This document shows positions 7,038-13,649 of a stretch of 13,738 bases of DNA, one piece after another (within the stretch, counting starts at the first letter, position 1; each line of letters opens with the position of its first letter). The translations under genes and the position numbers were made by a program. The notes under the pieces were generated by a model. It saw only the letters and a list, made by a program, of their open reading frames with translations. It was not told the DNA's origin and ran no database searches. This stretch comes from Actinomycetota bacterium (GTDB lineage: Bacteria > Actinomycetota > Acidimicrobiia > IMCC26256 > JACDBD01): positions 1 through 13,738 of the forward strand of contig JACDBD010000133.1 in assembly GCA_013695115.1 (NCBI GenBank), in the 5' to 3' direction.

Positions 7038-7852
7038 TTGCCTTCCGGGTTGCCGTCCGGTGCGAGGTACGGCCGCATCGGCACGCCCCGGGCGACCAGC
7101 GCGTCCTTGAGCTCGCGGACGCCGACGTTCCGGTCGAAGCGGGGGGAGTACAGGATCGAGCTGATGATCGCGGCCGAGGCGCCGCCACCGGTCAGGCCGG
7201 CGGCGATGTGCTCGACCGTTCCCGCACCTCCCGACGCGATGACCGGGACGTTGACGGACTCCGCGACCGCACTCGTGATCTCGAGGTCGTAGCCCGACGC
7301 GGTGCCGTCGCGGTCGATGCTGTTCACGACCAGCTCGCCCGCGCCGAGCTCCTCACCCCGGCGCACCCAGTCGAGGGCGTCGAGGCCGGTGGCCTCGCGG
7401 GCGCCGTCGATGAACACCTCGTACCCGCTCGGGAGTCCCGGCCGGACGCCCATGTGCTTCACCTGGGTGCTGAGCACGACGCACTGACGGCCGAACGCGC
7501 CGGCGCCCTCCCGGATGATCTCGGGGTTGCGGACCGCCATCGAGTCGACGCTGATCTTTTCCGCTCCCGCTTTGAGCACCTCGAACATGTCGTCGAGCGA
7601 GCGGATCCCGCCGCCCACCGTGAACGGGACGAACACGTGGCGGGCGACGGCGCGAACGGTGTCGAGGTCGATCTTCCGGCGCTGGGCACTGGCGGTGATG
7701 TCGTAGAAGACGATCTCGTCGATCTGGTCGTCGTAGAGGTGGGCGGCGAGCTCCTCGGCCGGGGCGACGTCGATGTTGTCCTGGAACTGCTGGGCCTTGG
7801 TCACCCGCCCGTCGATGACGTCGAAGCAGGCGATGAGCCGCTTGGTGAGCAT
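7034..7852 (-). CDS. hisF: HisF-like imidazole glycerol phosphate synthase cyclase subunit, catalytic Asp130 replaced by Gln
   Basis: This 272-residue (beta/alpha)8 protein matches HisF, which uses ammonia from HisH to turn PRFAR into imidazole glycerol phosphate and AICAR. Conserved elements are seen: CFDV with Asp11, Lys19, FYDITAS (Asp51), the phosphate loop VGGGIR (79-84), NSIDRDGT and ASGGAG. However, where HisF has xIDAK or MDVK with the second catalytic Asp130, this protein reads STQVKH, with Gln130 (codon CAG, bases 7463-7465). Residue 103, usually Asn, is Asp. Numbering matches the Thermotoga enzyme without gaps up to this point. The region after it (GVRPGLPSGYE) is longer than in standard HisF. 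ATG 7852 is preferred, with GGGAG 5 bases upstream, over GTG 7855. The gene overlaps the hisH stop. It may be a HisF variant, or a paralogue using the HisH-ammonia system for another reaction. Confidence 0.85.
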   Translation of the reverse strand: MLTKRLIACFDVIDGRVTKAQQFQDNIDVAPAEELAAHLYDDQIDEIVFYDITASAQRRKIDLDTVRAVARHVFVPFTVGGGIRSLDDMFEVLKAGAEKISVDSMAVRNPEIIREGAGAFGRQCVVLSTQVKHMGVRPGLPSGYEVFIDGAREATGLDALDWVRRGEELGAGELVVNSIDRDGTASGYDLEITSAVAESVNVPVIASGGAGTVEHIAAGLTGGGASAAIISSILYSPRFDRNVGVRELKDALVARGVPMRPYLAPDGNPEGN

Positions 7853-8457
7853 CACGGCTCCCAGCGGGCGAAGTTCGTCAGGATCCGGAGACCCAGGGGG
7901 CCGCTCTTCTCGGCGTGGAACTGGGTGGCGACGACGTTGTCGGCGGCTACGACCGAGCAGAATTCCGGGCCGTACTCGGTGCGACCGAGCACGACCGCGG
8001 TGTCGCCGGGATCGGCGTAGTACGAGTTCACGAAGTAGAAGTGGCCCGCGTCGGGGATGCCGTTACGGAGCGGGTGGGATCGGGTGAAGCGGACCTCGTT
8101 CCAGCCGATCTGGGGTACGCGGTCGGTGTCGGGGAACCGCCGCACGGCGCCCGGGATCCACCCGAGGCCCTCGGTGTCATCCTCCTCGGACCGGTCGAAC
8201 AGCACCTGGAGCCCGATACAGATGCCGAGGAACGGGATCCCGTCGTACCGGACGCGCTGGGTGAGCGGCTCGACCAGGCCCGACTCCGTCAGCGAGTCGA
8301 GCGTGGCCCGCGCCGCGCCAACACCCGGGAGGATCAGCCGCTCCGAGGCGAGCACCTCTTCCGGCTTGGAGACGAGCCGGCAGGGCAGCCCGAGCTTCTC
8401 GAACGCGTAGATGACGCTGGGCGAGTTCCCGGCGCGGTAGTCGACGACGTCGATCAT
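7852..8457 (-). CDS. hisH: HisH-like glutamine amidotransferase subunit
   Basis: A 201-residue class I glutamine amidotransferase of normal HisH length. It hydrolyses glutamine and channels ammonia to HisF. The catalytic triad is intact: Cys80 in LGICIGLQ, His181 and Glu183 in QFHAEKSG, where the family usually has FHPEKSG. The oxyanion region LPGVGAA is present. Other variants are DYRAGNSPSV (usually YGAGN), VPQIGWN (often PHMGWN) and YFVNSYY (usually YFVHSYY). The ATG at 8457 lies 9 bases downstream of a TACACT -10 element. Its stop overlaps the start of hisF, so the two are surely co-translated. The usual actinobacterial order hisH-priA-hisF is not present here, and no other his gene is in the window. 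It could therefore serve the histidine pathway or a paralogous HisHF system. Confidence 0.9.
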   Translation of the reverse strand: MIDVVDYRAGNSPSVIYAFEKLGLPCRLVSKPEEVLASERLILPGVGAARATLDSLTESGLVEPLTQRVRYDGIPFLGICIGLQVLFDRSEEDDTEGLGWIPGAVRRFPDTDRVPQIGWNEVRFTRSHPLRNGIPDAGHFYFVNSYYADPGDTAVVLGRTEYGPEFCSVVAADNVVATQFHAEKSGPLGLRILTNFARWEP

Positions 8458-8466
8458 GGTGACGTC

Positions 8467-8472
8467 AGTGTA
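8467..8472 (-). promoter_or_regulatory. -10 element (TACACT) of hisH-hisF
   Basis: On the minus strand CG-TACACT is followed by 9 bases and the hisH ATG (8457), suggesting a leaderless or nearly leaderless mRNA. No -35 or T-box-like leader is seen in the 62-base gap to the upstream gene. Confidence 0.5.
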
Positions 8473-8519
8473 CGAGCGCCTCTACGGGCTTCAGCCCCTA
8501 TTCGTCGGCGGGGTTGCTG

Positions 8520-8822
8520 TTACCCGAAGTGGAGCTGACCGTAGGAATTGCAGAGGCCCAACGCGGTGATGACGAGAAACGAGGCGATGACCAGGAACAC
8601 TGTCCGCCGGCGCCAACCGCGGAGCAATCGTGTTCCTCCGATCGGCGACGGCATGTACCACTCCGGCAACCAGCCGATCGGGGCGTCGCCGGTCAGATCC
8701 CACAAGCACACCGCGTCGTCATCCACGGCGGCGTCAGGATCGGCGGCGACCGCGAGGGCCGACAGCTCGTCATCCGCCACCGGACGAAGCGACTGCACAT
8801 CGGCGAGCGGACTGGCGCTCAA
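8520..8822 (-). CDS. Small membrane protein of unknown function with one C-terminal helix
   Basis: This 100-residue protein is not one I can name. An acidic, probably disordered N-terminal half (residues 15-40) is followed by a motif rich in Trp and Pro, WDLTGDAPIGWLPEWYMP (41-58). A basic segment GWRRRT then leads into a single hydrophobic helix (about 73-91) and a short tail. Positive residues before the helix suggest the N-terminus is cytoplasmic. The start is TTG 8822, whose TTGA overlaps the stop of the upstream SHOCT-like gene; that exact 4-base overlap argues both frames are real and translationally coupled. It probably forms one unit with that gene downstream of the tRNA. Function unknown. 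Confidence 0.72.
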   Translation of the reverse strand: MSASPLADVQSLRPVADDELSALAVAADPDAAVDDDAVCLWDLTGDAPIGWLPEWYMPSPIGGTRLLRGWRRRTVFLVIASFLVITALGLCNSYGQLHFG

Positions 8823-9364
8823 CCGCCGACCTCGCCGAGATCGCGCTTGGCCTGCTCGTACTCCTCTTCACTGAGGTTGCCGAGTCTCCTTCCCTCCTCG
8901 ATCGACGCGAGGTACTGGCTCTTCCACCCGCTCGTCGCCGCGCTCACGTCGTCACCACTCGAGGCGACGCTCTGCGCGGGCTCGCTCGCCCGGACCGCGT
9001 CGTGGGCCTCTTCGTTCGCCCGGGCGACTTCATCACGGTCGGCGCTCGTGACGGCGCCGTCGCCGAGAGCGTCCCAGTCGATCGCCAGCTTCTCCGGATT
9101 GCCGAGGTCCACCTTCACCGACAGGGCCGTCTCGGGCCCGACGAACGGGGCGAGCTTCTTGGAGCCGTTGAAGATGCCGCGGACGTTGTAAGTCGGGCCA
9201 TCGGTCCCGGTGACCTCGAGCTCGCCCTTGACGTTGTCCCACAGCTCGCCGCCGCTCTCCCCCGTGTCAGCGAACAGGTACTTGACGACGGCCGTCGCCG
9301 GAGTCGCCTTCTTCATGAACCGCTTGACGAACACCGGGCTGCGGCGCACCCAAAAACCTTGCAT
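8819..9364 (-). CDS. SHOCT-like domain protein of unknown function
   Basis: A 181-residue soluble protein. Residues 45-97 look like a small beta domain (GELEVTG...YNVRGIF...[15 protein letters not shown]), similar in pattern to the beta domain found in other actinobacterial SHOCT proteins. An Ala/Glu-rich linker (108-145) follows, then a C-terminal SHOCT-like helix pair (148-178: [20 protein letters not shown]). SHOCT motifs are short oligomerisation modules; the function here is unknown. ATG 9364 is chosen because AAGGAGGA, a near-perfect Shine-Dalgarno (plus-strand 9371-9378), lies 6 bases upstream; a longer GTG start at 9388 would put that site inside the gene. It begins 37 bases after tRNA-Ala on the same strand and may be co-transcribed with it. 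Its stop overlaps the start of the next small membrane protein. Confidence 0.82.
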   Translation of the reverse strand: MQGFWVRRSPVFVKRFMKKATPATAVVKYLFADTGESGGELWDNVKGELEVTGTDGPTYNVRGIFNGSKKLAPFVGPETALSVKVDLGNPEKLAIDWDALGDGAVTSADRDEVARANEEAHDAVRASEPAQSVASSGDDVSAATSGWKSQYLASIEEGRRLGNLSEEEYEQAKRDLGEVGG

Positions 9365-9370
9365 CAGTGC

Positions 9371-9378
9371 TCCTCCTT
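9371..9378 (-). promoter_or_regulatory. Strong Shine-Dalgarno of the SHOCT-like gene
   Basis: AAGGAGGA on the minus strand, 6 bases before ATG 9364. It decides the start and contrasts with the leaderless pattern of most neighbours. Confidence 0.8.
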
Positions 9379-9401
9379 CTGCCGGCACCCACTACGACGG
9401 G

Positions 9402-9475
9402 TGGAGCTGATGGGACTCGAACCCACGACTTCCTCCATGCCATGGAGGCGCTCTACCAGACTGAGCTACAGCCCC
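9402..9475 (-). tRNA. tRNA-Ala (anticodon GGC)
   Basis: The minus strand folds as a complete 74-base cloverleaf. The acceptor stem GGGGCTG pairs with CAGCTCC and contains the G3-U70 pair that marks alanine tRNAs, with A73. The D arm is GCTC/GAGC. The anticodon stem CCTCC/GGAGG holds loop ATGGCAT, giving anticodon GGC for GCC codons. The T arm GTGGG/CCCAT holds loop TTCGAGT. The 3' CCA is not encoded, since the next bases are CCC. It is divergent from leuS. An AGGGTA (TACCCT on the minus strand) 10 bases before the 5' end is a likely -10. Confidence 0.97.
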
Positions 9476-9485
9476 GGAGCCCGTC

Positions 9486-9491
9486 AGGGTA
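9486..9491 (-). promoter_or_regulatory. -10 element (TACCCT) of tRNA-Ala
   Basis: GG-TACCCT on the minus strand lies 10 bases before the mature 5' end of the tRNA, leaving a 5' leader of only a few bases. No clear -35 is seen. Confidence 0.5.
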
Positions 9492-9547
9492 CCAAGGAGG
9501 GGCGTCCCGACCCGCTGGAGTCAGCCGGAATCGCGACGGATGGCCGG

Positions 9548-9553
9548 TACGCT
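9548..9553 (+). promoter_or_regulatory. -10 element (TACGCT) for a leaderless leuS transcript
   Basis: GG-TACGCT is followed by 8 bases and ATG 9562, with no Shine-Dalgarno between. A transcript starting this close to the ATG leaves no space for a T-box or leader peptide. Confidence 0.6.
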
Positions 9554-9561
9554 TGAACGCC

Positions 9562-12420
9562 ATGAGCGAGCGTGGCGGCGACGTCCCCAAGTTCCGCTAC
9601 ACGGCCGCGCTCGCCAACGAGATCGAGACCAAGTGGCAGGACCGGTGGGAGGCCGAGCGCACCTTCTGGGCCCCGAACCCGACCGGCCCGCTCTCGGAGG
9701 GGTTCGACAAGGTCGCCGGCCGCCGCAAGCTCTTCGTTCTCGACATGTTCCCGTACCCGAGCGGCGTCGGGCTGCACGTCGGCCACCCCCTCGGCTACAT
9801 CGGCACCGACGTGTACGCCCGGTTCAAGCGCATGGCCGACCGCAACGTGCTCCACGCCATGGGCTACGACGCCTTCGGACTGCCGGCGGAGCAGTACGCG
9901 GTGCAGACCGGCCAGCACCCCCGCGTCACGACCGAGCAGAACATCACCACGATGAAGCAACAGCTGCGGGCGCTGGGCCTCGGGCACGACCCCCGGCGGG
10001 CGATCGCCACCACTGACGCCCCGTATTACCGCTGGACGCAGTGGATCTTCCTGCAGATCTTCAACTCCTGGTACGACAACGACCAGGACCGGGCCCGTCC
10101 GATCACCGACCTGGTGGCCGAGTTCGAGGCCGGAACCCGCACGCCTTCCGAGGGGCGCGCCTGGGCCGAACTCGAGGAGCTCGAGCGGCGCACCCTGATC
10201 GACTCGTACCGCCTCGCCTACCTCGAGGAGGCGCCGGTGAACTGGTGCCCGGCATTGGGCACCGTGCTCGCCAACGAGGAGGTGACGCCGGAGGGTCGGA
10301 GTGAGCGCGGCAACTATCCCGTCTACAAGCGCCCGCTGCGCCAGTGGATGCTGCGGATCACCGCCTACGCCGAGCGGCTCCTCGACGACCTCGACGTCCT
10401 CGACTGGCCCGAGCCGATCAAGATCCAGCAGCGCAACTGGATCGGGCGCAGCACCGGCGCCGACATCGTCTTCCCGGTCGAGGGCCACTCGGGCGTCGGG
10501 ATCCGGGTCTTCACCACCCGCCCCGACACGGTCTTCGGAGCGACGTACATGGTGCTCGCGCCCGAGCTCGACCTCGTCGACGAGATCGTGGCCAACGAGT
10601 GGCCGTCCGGCACGCCGGCGGAGTGGCGGGGCACGTTCGGGGCCGACGTGTCACCCGCCGAGGCGGTTGCCGCCTACCGCAACTACGTCGCGACCAAGAC
10701 CGACGTCGAGCGCCAGGCGGAGGGCAAGGAGAAGACTGGCGTCTTCATCGGCGCGTTCGCCACCAACGCCGCCAACGGCGAGTCGATCCCCATTTTCATC
10801 GCCGACTACGCGCTGGCGACGTACGGCACCGGCGCCATCATGGCGGTGCCGGGCCAGGACCAGCGCGACTGGGACTTCGCGGAGGAGTTCAAGCTCCCGA
10901 TCGTGCGCACGGTCGAGCCGCCGCCCGACTTCGACGGCGAGGCCTACCTGGGCGACGGCCCCGCGATCAACAGCGGATTCCTCGACGGGCTCCACGTCGA
11001 CGAGGCCAAGGAGCGGATCATCGCCTGGCTCGAGGAGACCGGCAACGGGCGCGGCACCGTTACCTACAAGCTGCGCGACTGGCTGTTCAGCCGCCAGCGC
11101 TACTGGGGCGAGCCCTTCCCGATCGTCTACGACGACGCCGGGCTGCCGGTCGCGCTCCCCGAGTCGATGCTGCCGGTGACGCTGCCCGAGATCGCCGACT
11201 TCGAGCCCCGGATCGTCGCCGACGACGAGGAGACGTTGCCCGAGCCGCCGCTGGCGCGCGCCGACGACTGGGTGACGGTCGAGCTCGACCTCGGCGACGG
11301 GCCCAAGACCTACCTGCGCGAGCTCAACACGATGCCGAACTGGGCCGGCTCGTGCTGGTACTACCTGCGATACCTCGACCCCACCAACGAGAACGAGCTG
11401 GTGAGCCCGGAGATCGAGCGCTATTGGATGCAGGGCGTCCGCGCCGACGGCATGCCCGCGGCGGGAGGCGTCGACCTGTACGTAGGTGGGGTCGAGCACG
11501 CGGTCCTGCACCTCCTGTACGCGCGCTTCTGGCACAAGATCCTCTACGACCTGGGCCGCGTCTCGACGCCGGAGCCGTTCCAACGGCTGGTCAACCAGGG
11601 CTACATTCAGGCGGCGGCCTACACGGACGAACGCGGCTTCTACGTCGAGGCGTCGCAGGTCGAGCAGCGCAGCGATGAGTTCTTCTTCGAGGGAAAACCG
11701 GTCACCCGCGAGTTCGGGAAGATCGGCAAGAGCCTGAAGAACATGATCACGCCCGACGACATATTCGAGAACTTCGGATCCGACACGCTCCGGCTCTACG
11801 AGATGTTCATGGGCCCGCTCGACGCCAGCCGTCCCTGGAGCACCAACGACATCGTCGGCGTGCACCGGTTCCTGCAGCGATTGTGGCGCAACGTCGTGGA
11901 TGAGGACACCGGTGACACGCGCGTGAGCGACGAGCCCGCCGACGAGGAGACCCGTCGGCGGCTGCACCGGACGATCGCGGCGGTGCGCGCCGACATGGAC
12001 GACCTCTCGTTCAACACCGCCATCGCCCGGCTGTTCGAGCTCAACAACCGGCTCACCGAGGTGGTTGCCGACACCGGCACGGCGCCGCGGGAAGTAGTGG
12101 AGCCGATGGCGCTGATGGTCGCCCCGCTCGCACCCCATATCGCGGAGGAGCTGTGGGAGCGGCTGGGACAGTCGGCGTCGCTGGCGTTCGAGCCGTTCCC
12201 CGAAGCCGACCCTGTGCTCCTGGTGGAGGAGGAGGTCGAGATCGCGGTCCAGGTGAACGGCAAGGTGCGGGCCCGGATCAAGGTGCCCGCAAGCGCGACC
12301 GAGGCGGACGTCGAGACGGCGGCACGGGCCGACGAGCAGGTGTCGGCGCAGCTGGACGGGAAGACGGTGGCGAAGGTCGTGGTCGTGCCCGGCCGCCTGG
12401 TCAACTTCGTCACCGGCTGA
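9562..12420 (+). CDS. leuS: Leucyl-tRNA synthetase
   Basis: This 952-residue class I aminoacyl-tRNA synthetase charges tRNA-Leu. The HIGH motif reads HVGH (72-75), after PYPSGVGL. The KMSKS motif reads KIGKS (720-724). The CP1 editing domain is present, with the threonine-rich TTRPDT (from 318) and the GQDQRD loop with Asp433, which normally reads GHDxRD. The zinc region before the editing domain lacks its cysteine set ([10 protein letters not shown]...GRSERGN), as in other actinobacterial LeuRS as far as I recall. The C-terminal tRNA-binding domain ([11 protein letters not shown]) is complete. ATG 9562 is chosen because the -10 element lies just upstream and the protein then starts next to the conserved region. 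The frame stays open back to 9367, but that part is antisense tRNA-Ala. It is divergent from tRNA-Ala and followed 8 bases later by a small HExxH gene. Confidence 0.97.
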   Translation: MSERGGDVPKFRYTAALANEIETKWQDRWEAERTFWAPNPTGPLSEGFDKVAGRRKLFVLDMFPYPSGVGLHVGHPLGYIGTDVYARFKRMADRNVLHAMGYDAFGLPAEQYAVQTGQHPRVTTEQNITTMKQQLRALGLGHDPRRAIATTDAPYYRWTQWIFLQIFNSWYDNDQDRARPITDLVAEFEAGTRTPSEGRAWAELEELERRTLIDSYRLAYLEEAPVNWCPALGTVLANEEVTPEGRSERGNYPVYKRPLRQWMLRITAYAERLLDDLDVLDWPEPIKIQQRNWIGRSTGADIVFPVEGHSGVGIRVFTTRPDTVFGATYMVLAPELDLVDEIVANEWPSGTPAEWRGTFGADVSPAEAVAAYRNYVATKTDVERQAEGKEKTGVFIGAFATNAANGESIPIFIADYALATYGTGAIMAVPGQDQRDWDFAEEFKLPIVRTVEPPPDFDGEAYLGDGPAINSGFLDGLHVDEAKERIIAWLEETGNGRGTVTYKLRDWLFSRQRYWGEPFPIVYDDAGLPVALPESMLPVTLPEIADFEPRIVADDEETLPEPPLARADDWVTVELDLGDGPKTYLRELNTMPNWAGSCWYYLRYLDPTNENELVSPEIERYWMQGVRADGMPAAGGVDLYVGGVEHAVLHLLYARFWHKILYDLGRVSTPEPFQRLVNQGYIQAAAYTDERGFYVEASQVEQRSDEFFFEGKPVTREFGKIGKSLKNMITPDDIFENFGSDTLRLYEMFMGPLDASRPWSTNDIVGVHRFLQRLWRNVVDEDTGDTRVSDEPADEETRRRLHRTIAAVRADMDDLSFNTAIARLFELNNRLTEVVADTGTAPREVVEPMALMVAPLAPHIAEELWERLGQSASLAFEPFPEADPVLLVEEEVEIAVQVNGKVRARIKVPASATEADVETAARADEQVSAQLDGKTVAKVVVVPGRLVNFVTG

Positions 12421-12428
12421 CGGTCTCG

Positions 12429-12767
12429 ATGCGTTCGCTCACTGCGGACGAGCTGGCGCGTTATCCCCATGTTCCGGAGGTAGATCGCGGACGTGCCCGG
12501 GTCGTTGCCGTTCCCCGTCTGACCCCCGGCATCGCCGGCATGACCCTGGGGCGCTGGATCCTCCTGCGACGCGGGCACGAGCACGATGGTGACCTCCTCG
12601 GCCACGAGCTCGTACACGTCCGCCAGTGGCGAGAGCTCGGGCCGATTCGGTTCCTCCGGCGGTACCTCGGTGCCTACGTCCGGGGAAGGGTGCGGGGCTT
12701 GCGTCATCAGGACGCCTACGCCGCCATTCCCCTCGAACAGGAGGCACGTGCCCTGAGCGGGTACTAG
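12429..12767 (+). CDS. Small HExxH-motif protein, putative zinc metallopeptidase-like
   Basis: This 112-residue protein carries a zinc-binding motif HELVHVRQW (His59, Glu60, His63). It is followed by a helical stretch and IPLEQEARAL, in which Glu103 or Glu105 could be the third metal ligand. The HExxHxxQ pattern resembles small uncharacterised actinobacterial peptidase-like families such as DUF4157-type proteins; I do not recognise a named family. No signal peptide or membrane helix is visible, so it would be cytoplasmic if expressed alone. ATG 12429 is 8 bases after the leuS stop, with no Shine-Dalgarno, so it is probably expressed with leuS by coupling. The frame is open upstream inside leuS but that part is a shadow. 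The substrate and activity are unknown. Confidence 0.78.
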   Translation: MRSLTADELARYPHVPEVDRGRARVVAVPRLTPGIAGMTLGRWILLRRGHEHDGDLLGHELVHVRQWRELGPIRFLRRYLGAYVRGRVRGLRHQDAYAAIPLEQEARALSGY

Positions 12768-12799
12768 CGCAACCCCTTTCATCCCGGCCGCGGCGCTGG

Positions 12800-12805
12800 T
12801 ACCGT
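12800..12805 (+). promoter_or_regulatory. -10 element (TACCGT) of comEA
   Basis: GG-TACCGT lies 58 bases before ATG 12864. Unlike the other promoters here it would give a leader of about 50 bases, containing an inverted repeat and a Shine-Dalgarno. Confidence 0.4.
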
Positions 12806-12828
12806 CACCCGCGTTCCCCCCGGCACTT

Positions 12829-12858
12829 CCTCCGGTCCTTCTGCGCGCATTCCGGAGG
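12829..12858 (+). promoter_or_regulatory. Inverted repeat that can hide the comEA ribosome-binding site
   Basis: CCTCCGG (12829-12835) is perfectly complementary to CCGGAGG (12852-12858), which includes the Shine-Dalgarno GGAGG 5 bases before ATG 12864. The loop is 16 bases. In RNA the pairing would block the ribosome-binding site. Confidence 0.5.
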
Positions 12859-12863
12859 TTGCC

Positions 12864-13649
12864 ATGCCCGACACCGTCGCCCCGCCCGCCGCGCCCGGCC
12901 GCGGCCCCGCGGAGGCCCCCGACCCCGAGTTCTGGGGGCCGCCCGGCCCCACCCGCCGGGAACGCCGCGACCTGGCTCGACCCTCGATCCCCGCCGGAGC
13001 CCTCGACCGCCTGCTCGACCGGACGCGGGAATGGCGCAGCGACGCCCGCGCCGGCGTCGCCGCGCTCGTGGTGCTCGCGCTCGTGGCCGGGATCGCCTGG
13101 TACCGCATCGGCCTCGGTTCGGGCGGCGGAGCCGGCGCGTCGCCGGATGCGCCCGCCCCGGCCGCGGTATCGACCACGTCGGCGAGCGGCACATCAGCGG
13201 GCGGCGACCTCACGGTGCACGTCGCCGGGGCAGTCGTGCAGCCCGGCGTCATGGAGCTCCCCGACGGCGCTCGGGTGATCGACGCGGTCGAGGCCGCCGG
13301 CGGCGGTCTTCCCGAAGCCGACCTCGACCGCATGAACCTGGCGGCCAAGCTCGTCGACGGGCAGCGCGTCCTCGTACAGAGAGTTGGCGATCCCGCCGCG
13401 CCCGCCGATCCGTCGGGCGCAGGGATACCCGGAGCCGAGGGCGCTCCACCCAGCAGCGAGCCGGTCAACGTGAACACCGCGACCCAGGAGCAGCTGGAGA
13501 CGCTGCCGGGCATCGGCCCCACCCTGGCGCAGGCGATCATCGCCGAGCGCGACCGGCGCGGTGGGTTTCGGTCCGTGAACGAGCTGCGCGATGTGCGCGG
13601 CATCGGTGACAAGCGCTTCGCCGACATCGAGGGGCTGGTGACCGTCTGA
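12864..13649 (+). CDS. comEA: ComEA-type competence DNA-binding protein
   Basis: This 261-residue protein fits ComEA, which binds incoming double-stranded DNA on the outer face of the membrane and passes it to ComEC. A cytoplasmic Pro/Arg-rich N-terminus (1-62) is followed by one membrane helix (63-80), a low-complexity linker, and an SLBB domain (116-175: LTVHVAGAVVQPGV). A second linker leads to tandem helix-hairpin-helix motifs (200-261) with LPGIG at 214-218 and VRGIG at 244-248, after VNVNTATQEQL. Order and size are normal, although the N-terminal cytoplasmic part is longer than in Bacillus. ATG 12864 has GGAGG 5 bases upstream. An upstream inverted repeat may hide that site. The next gene, probably comEC, begins at the stop codon. 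Actual competence is not shown. Confidence 0.92.
   Translation: MPDTVAPPAAPGRGPAEAPDPEFWGPPGPTRRERRDLARPSIPAGALDRLLDRTREWRSDARAGVAALVVLALVAGIAWYRIGLGSGGGAGASPDAPAPAAVSTTSASGTSAGGDLTVHVAGAVVQPGVMELPDGARVIDAVEAAGGGLPEADLDRMNLAAKLVDGQRVLVQRVGDPAAPADPSGAGIPGAEGAPPSSEPVNVNTATQEQLETLPGIGPTLAQAIIAERDRRGGFRSVNELRDVRGIGDKRFADIEGLVTV

Noticed and set aside
8486..8497. GGGC-TTCA-GCCC hairpin between hisH and the small membrane protein gene
   Set aside because: Only a 4-bp stem with no T-tract on either strand; not enough for a terminator.
8630..9556. 308-codon plus-strand frame
   Set aside because: It runs antisense to two supported minus-strand genes and ends in another antisense tRNA translation (GLEPTTSSM). 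A GC-rich shadow.
9367..9561. N-terminal extension of leuS through the tRNA-Ala region
   Set aside because: The extra 65 codons translate the antisense of tRNA-Ala (the familiar DGTRTHDF pattern), and a -10 element lies after most of it. The start at 9562 is favoured.
9476..9561. Possible T-box or leader peptide before leuS
   Set aside because: The gap is only 86 bases, it is shared with the tRNA promoter, and the -10 sits next to the ATG, so no leader RNA would be made.
10651..12138. 495-codon minus-strand frame inside leuS
   Set aside because: It is fully antisense to conserved leuS sequence and has no recognisable domain; the open frame follows from the high third-position GC.
12626..13609. 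327-codon plus-strand frame over comEA
   Set aside because: Arg-rich out-of-frame shadow of the HExxH gene and comEA.
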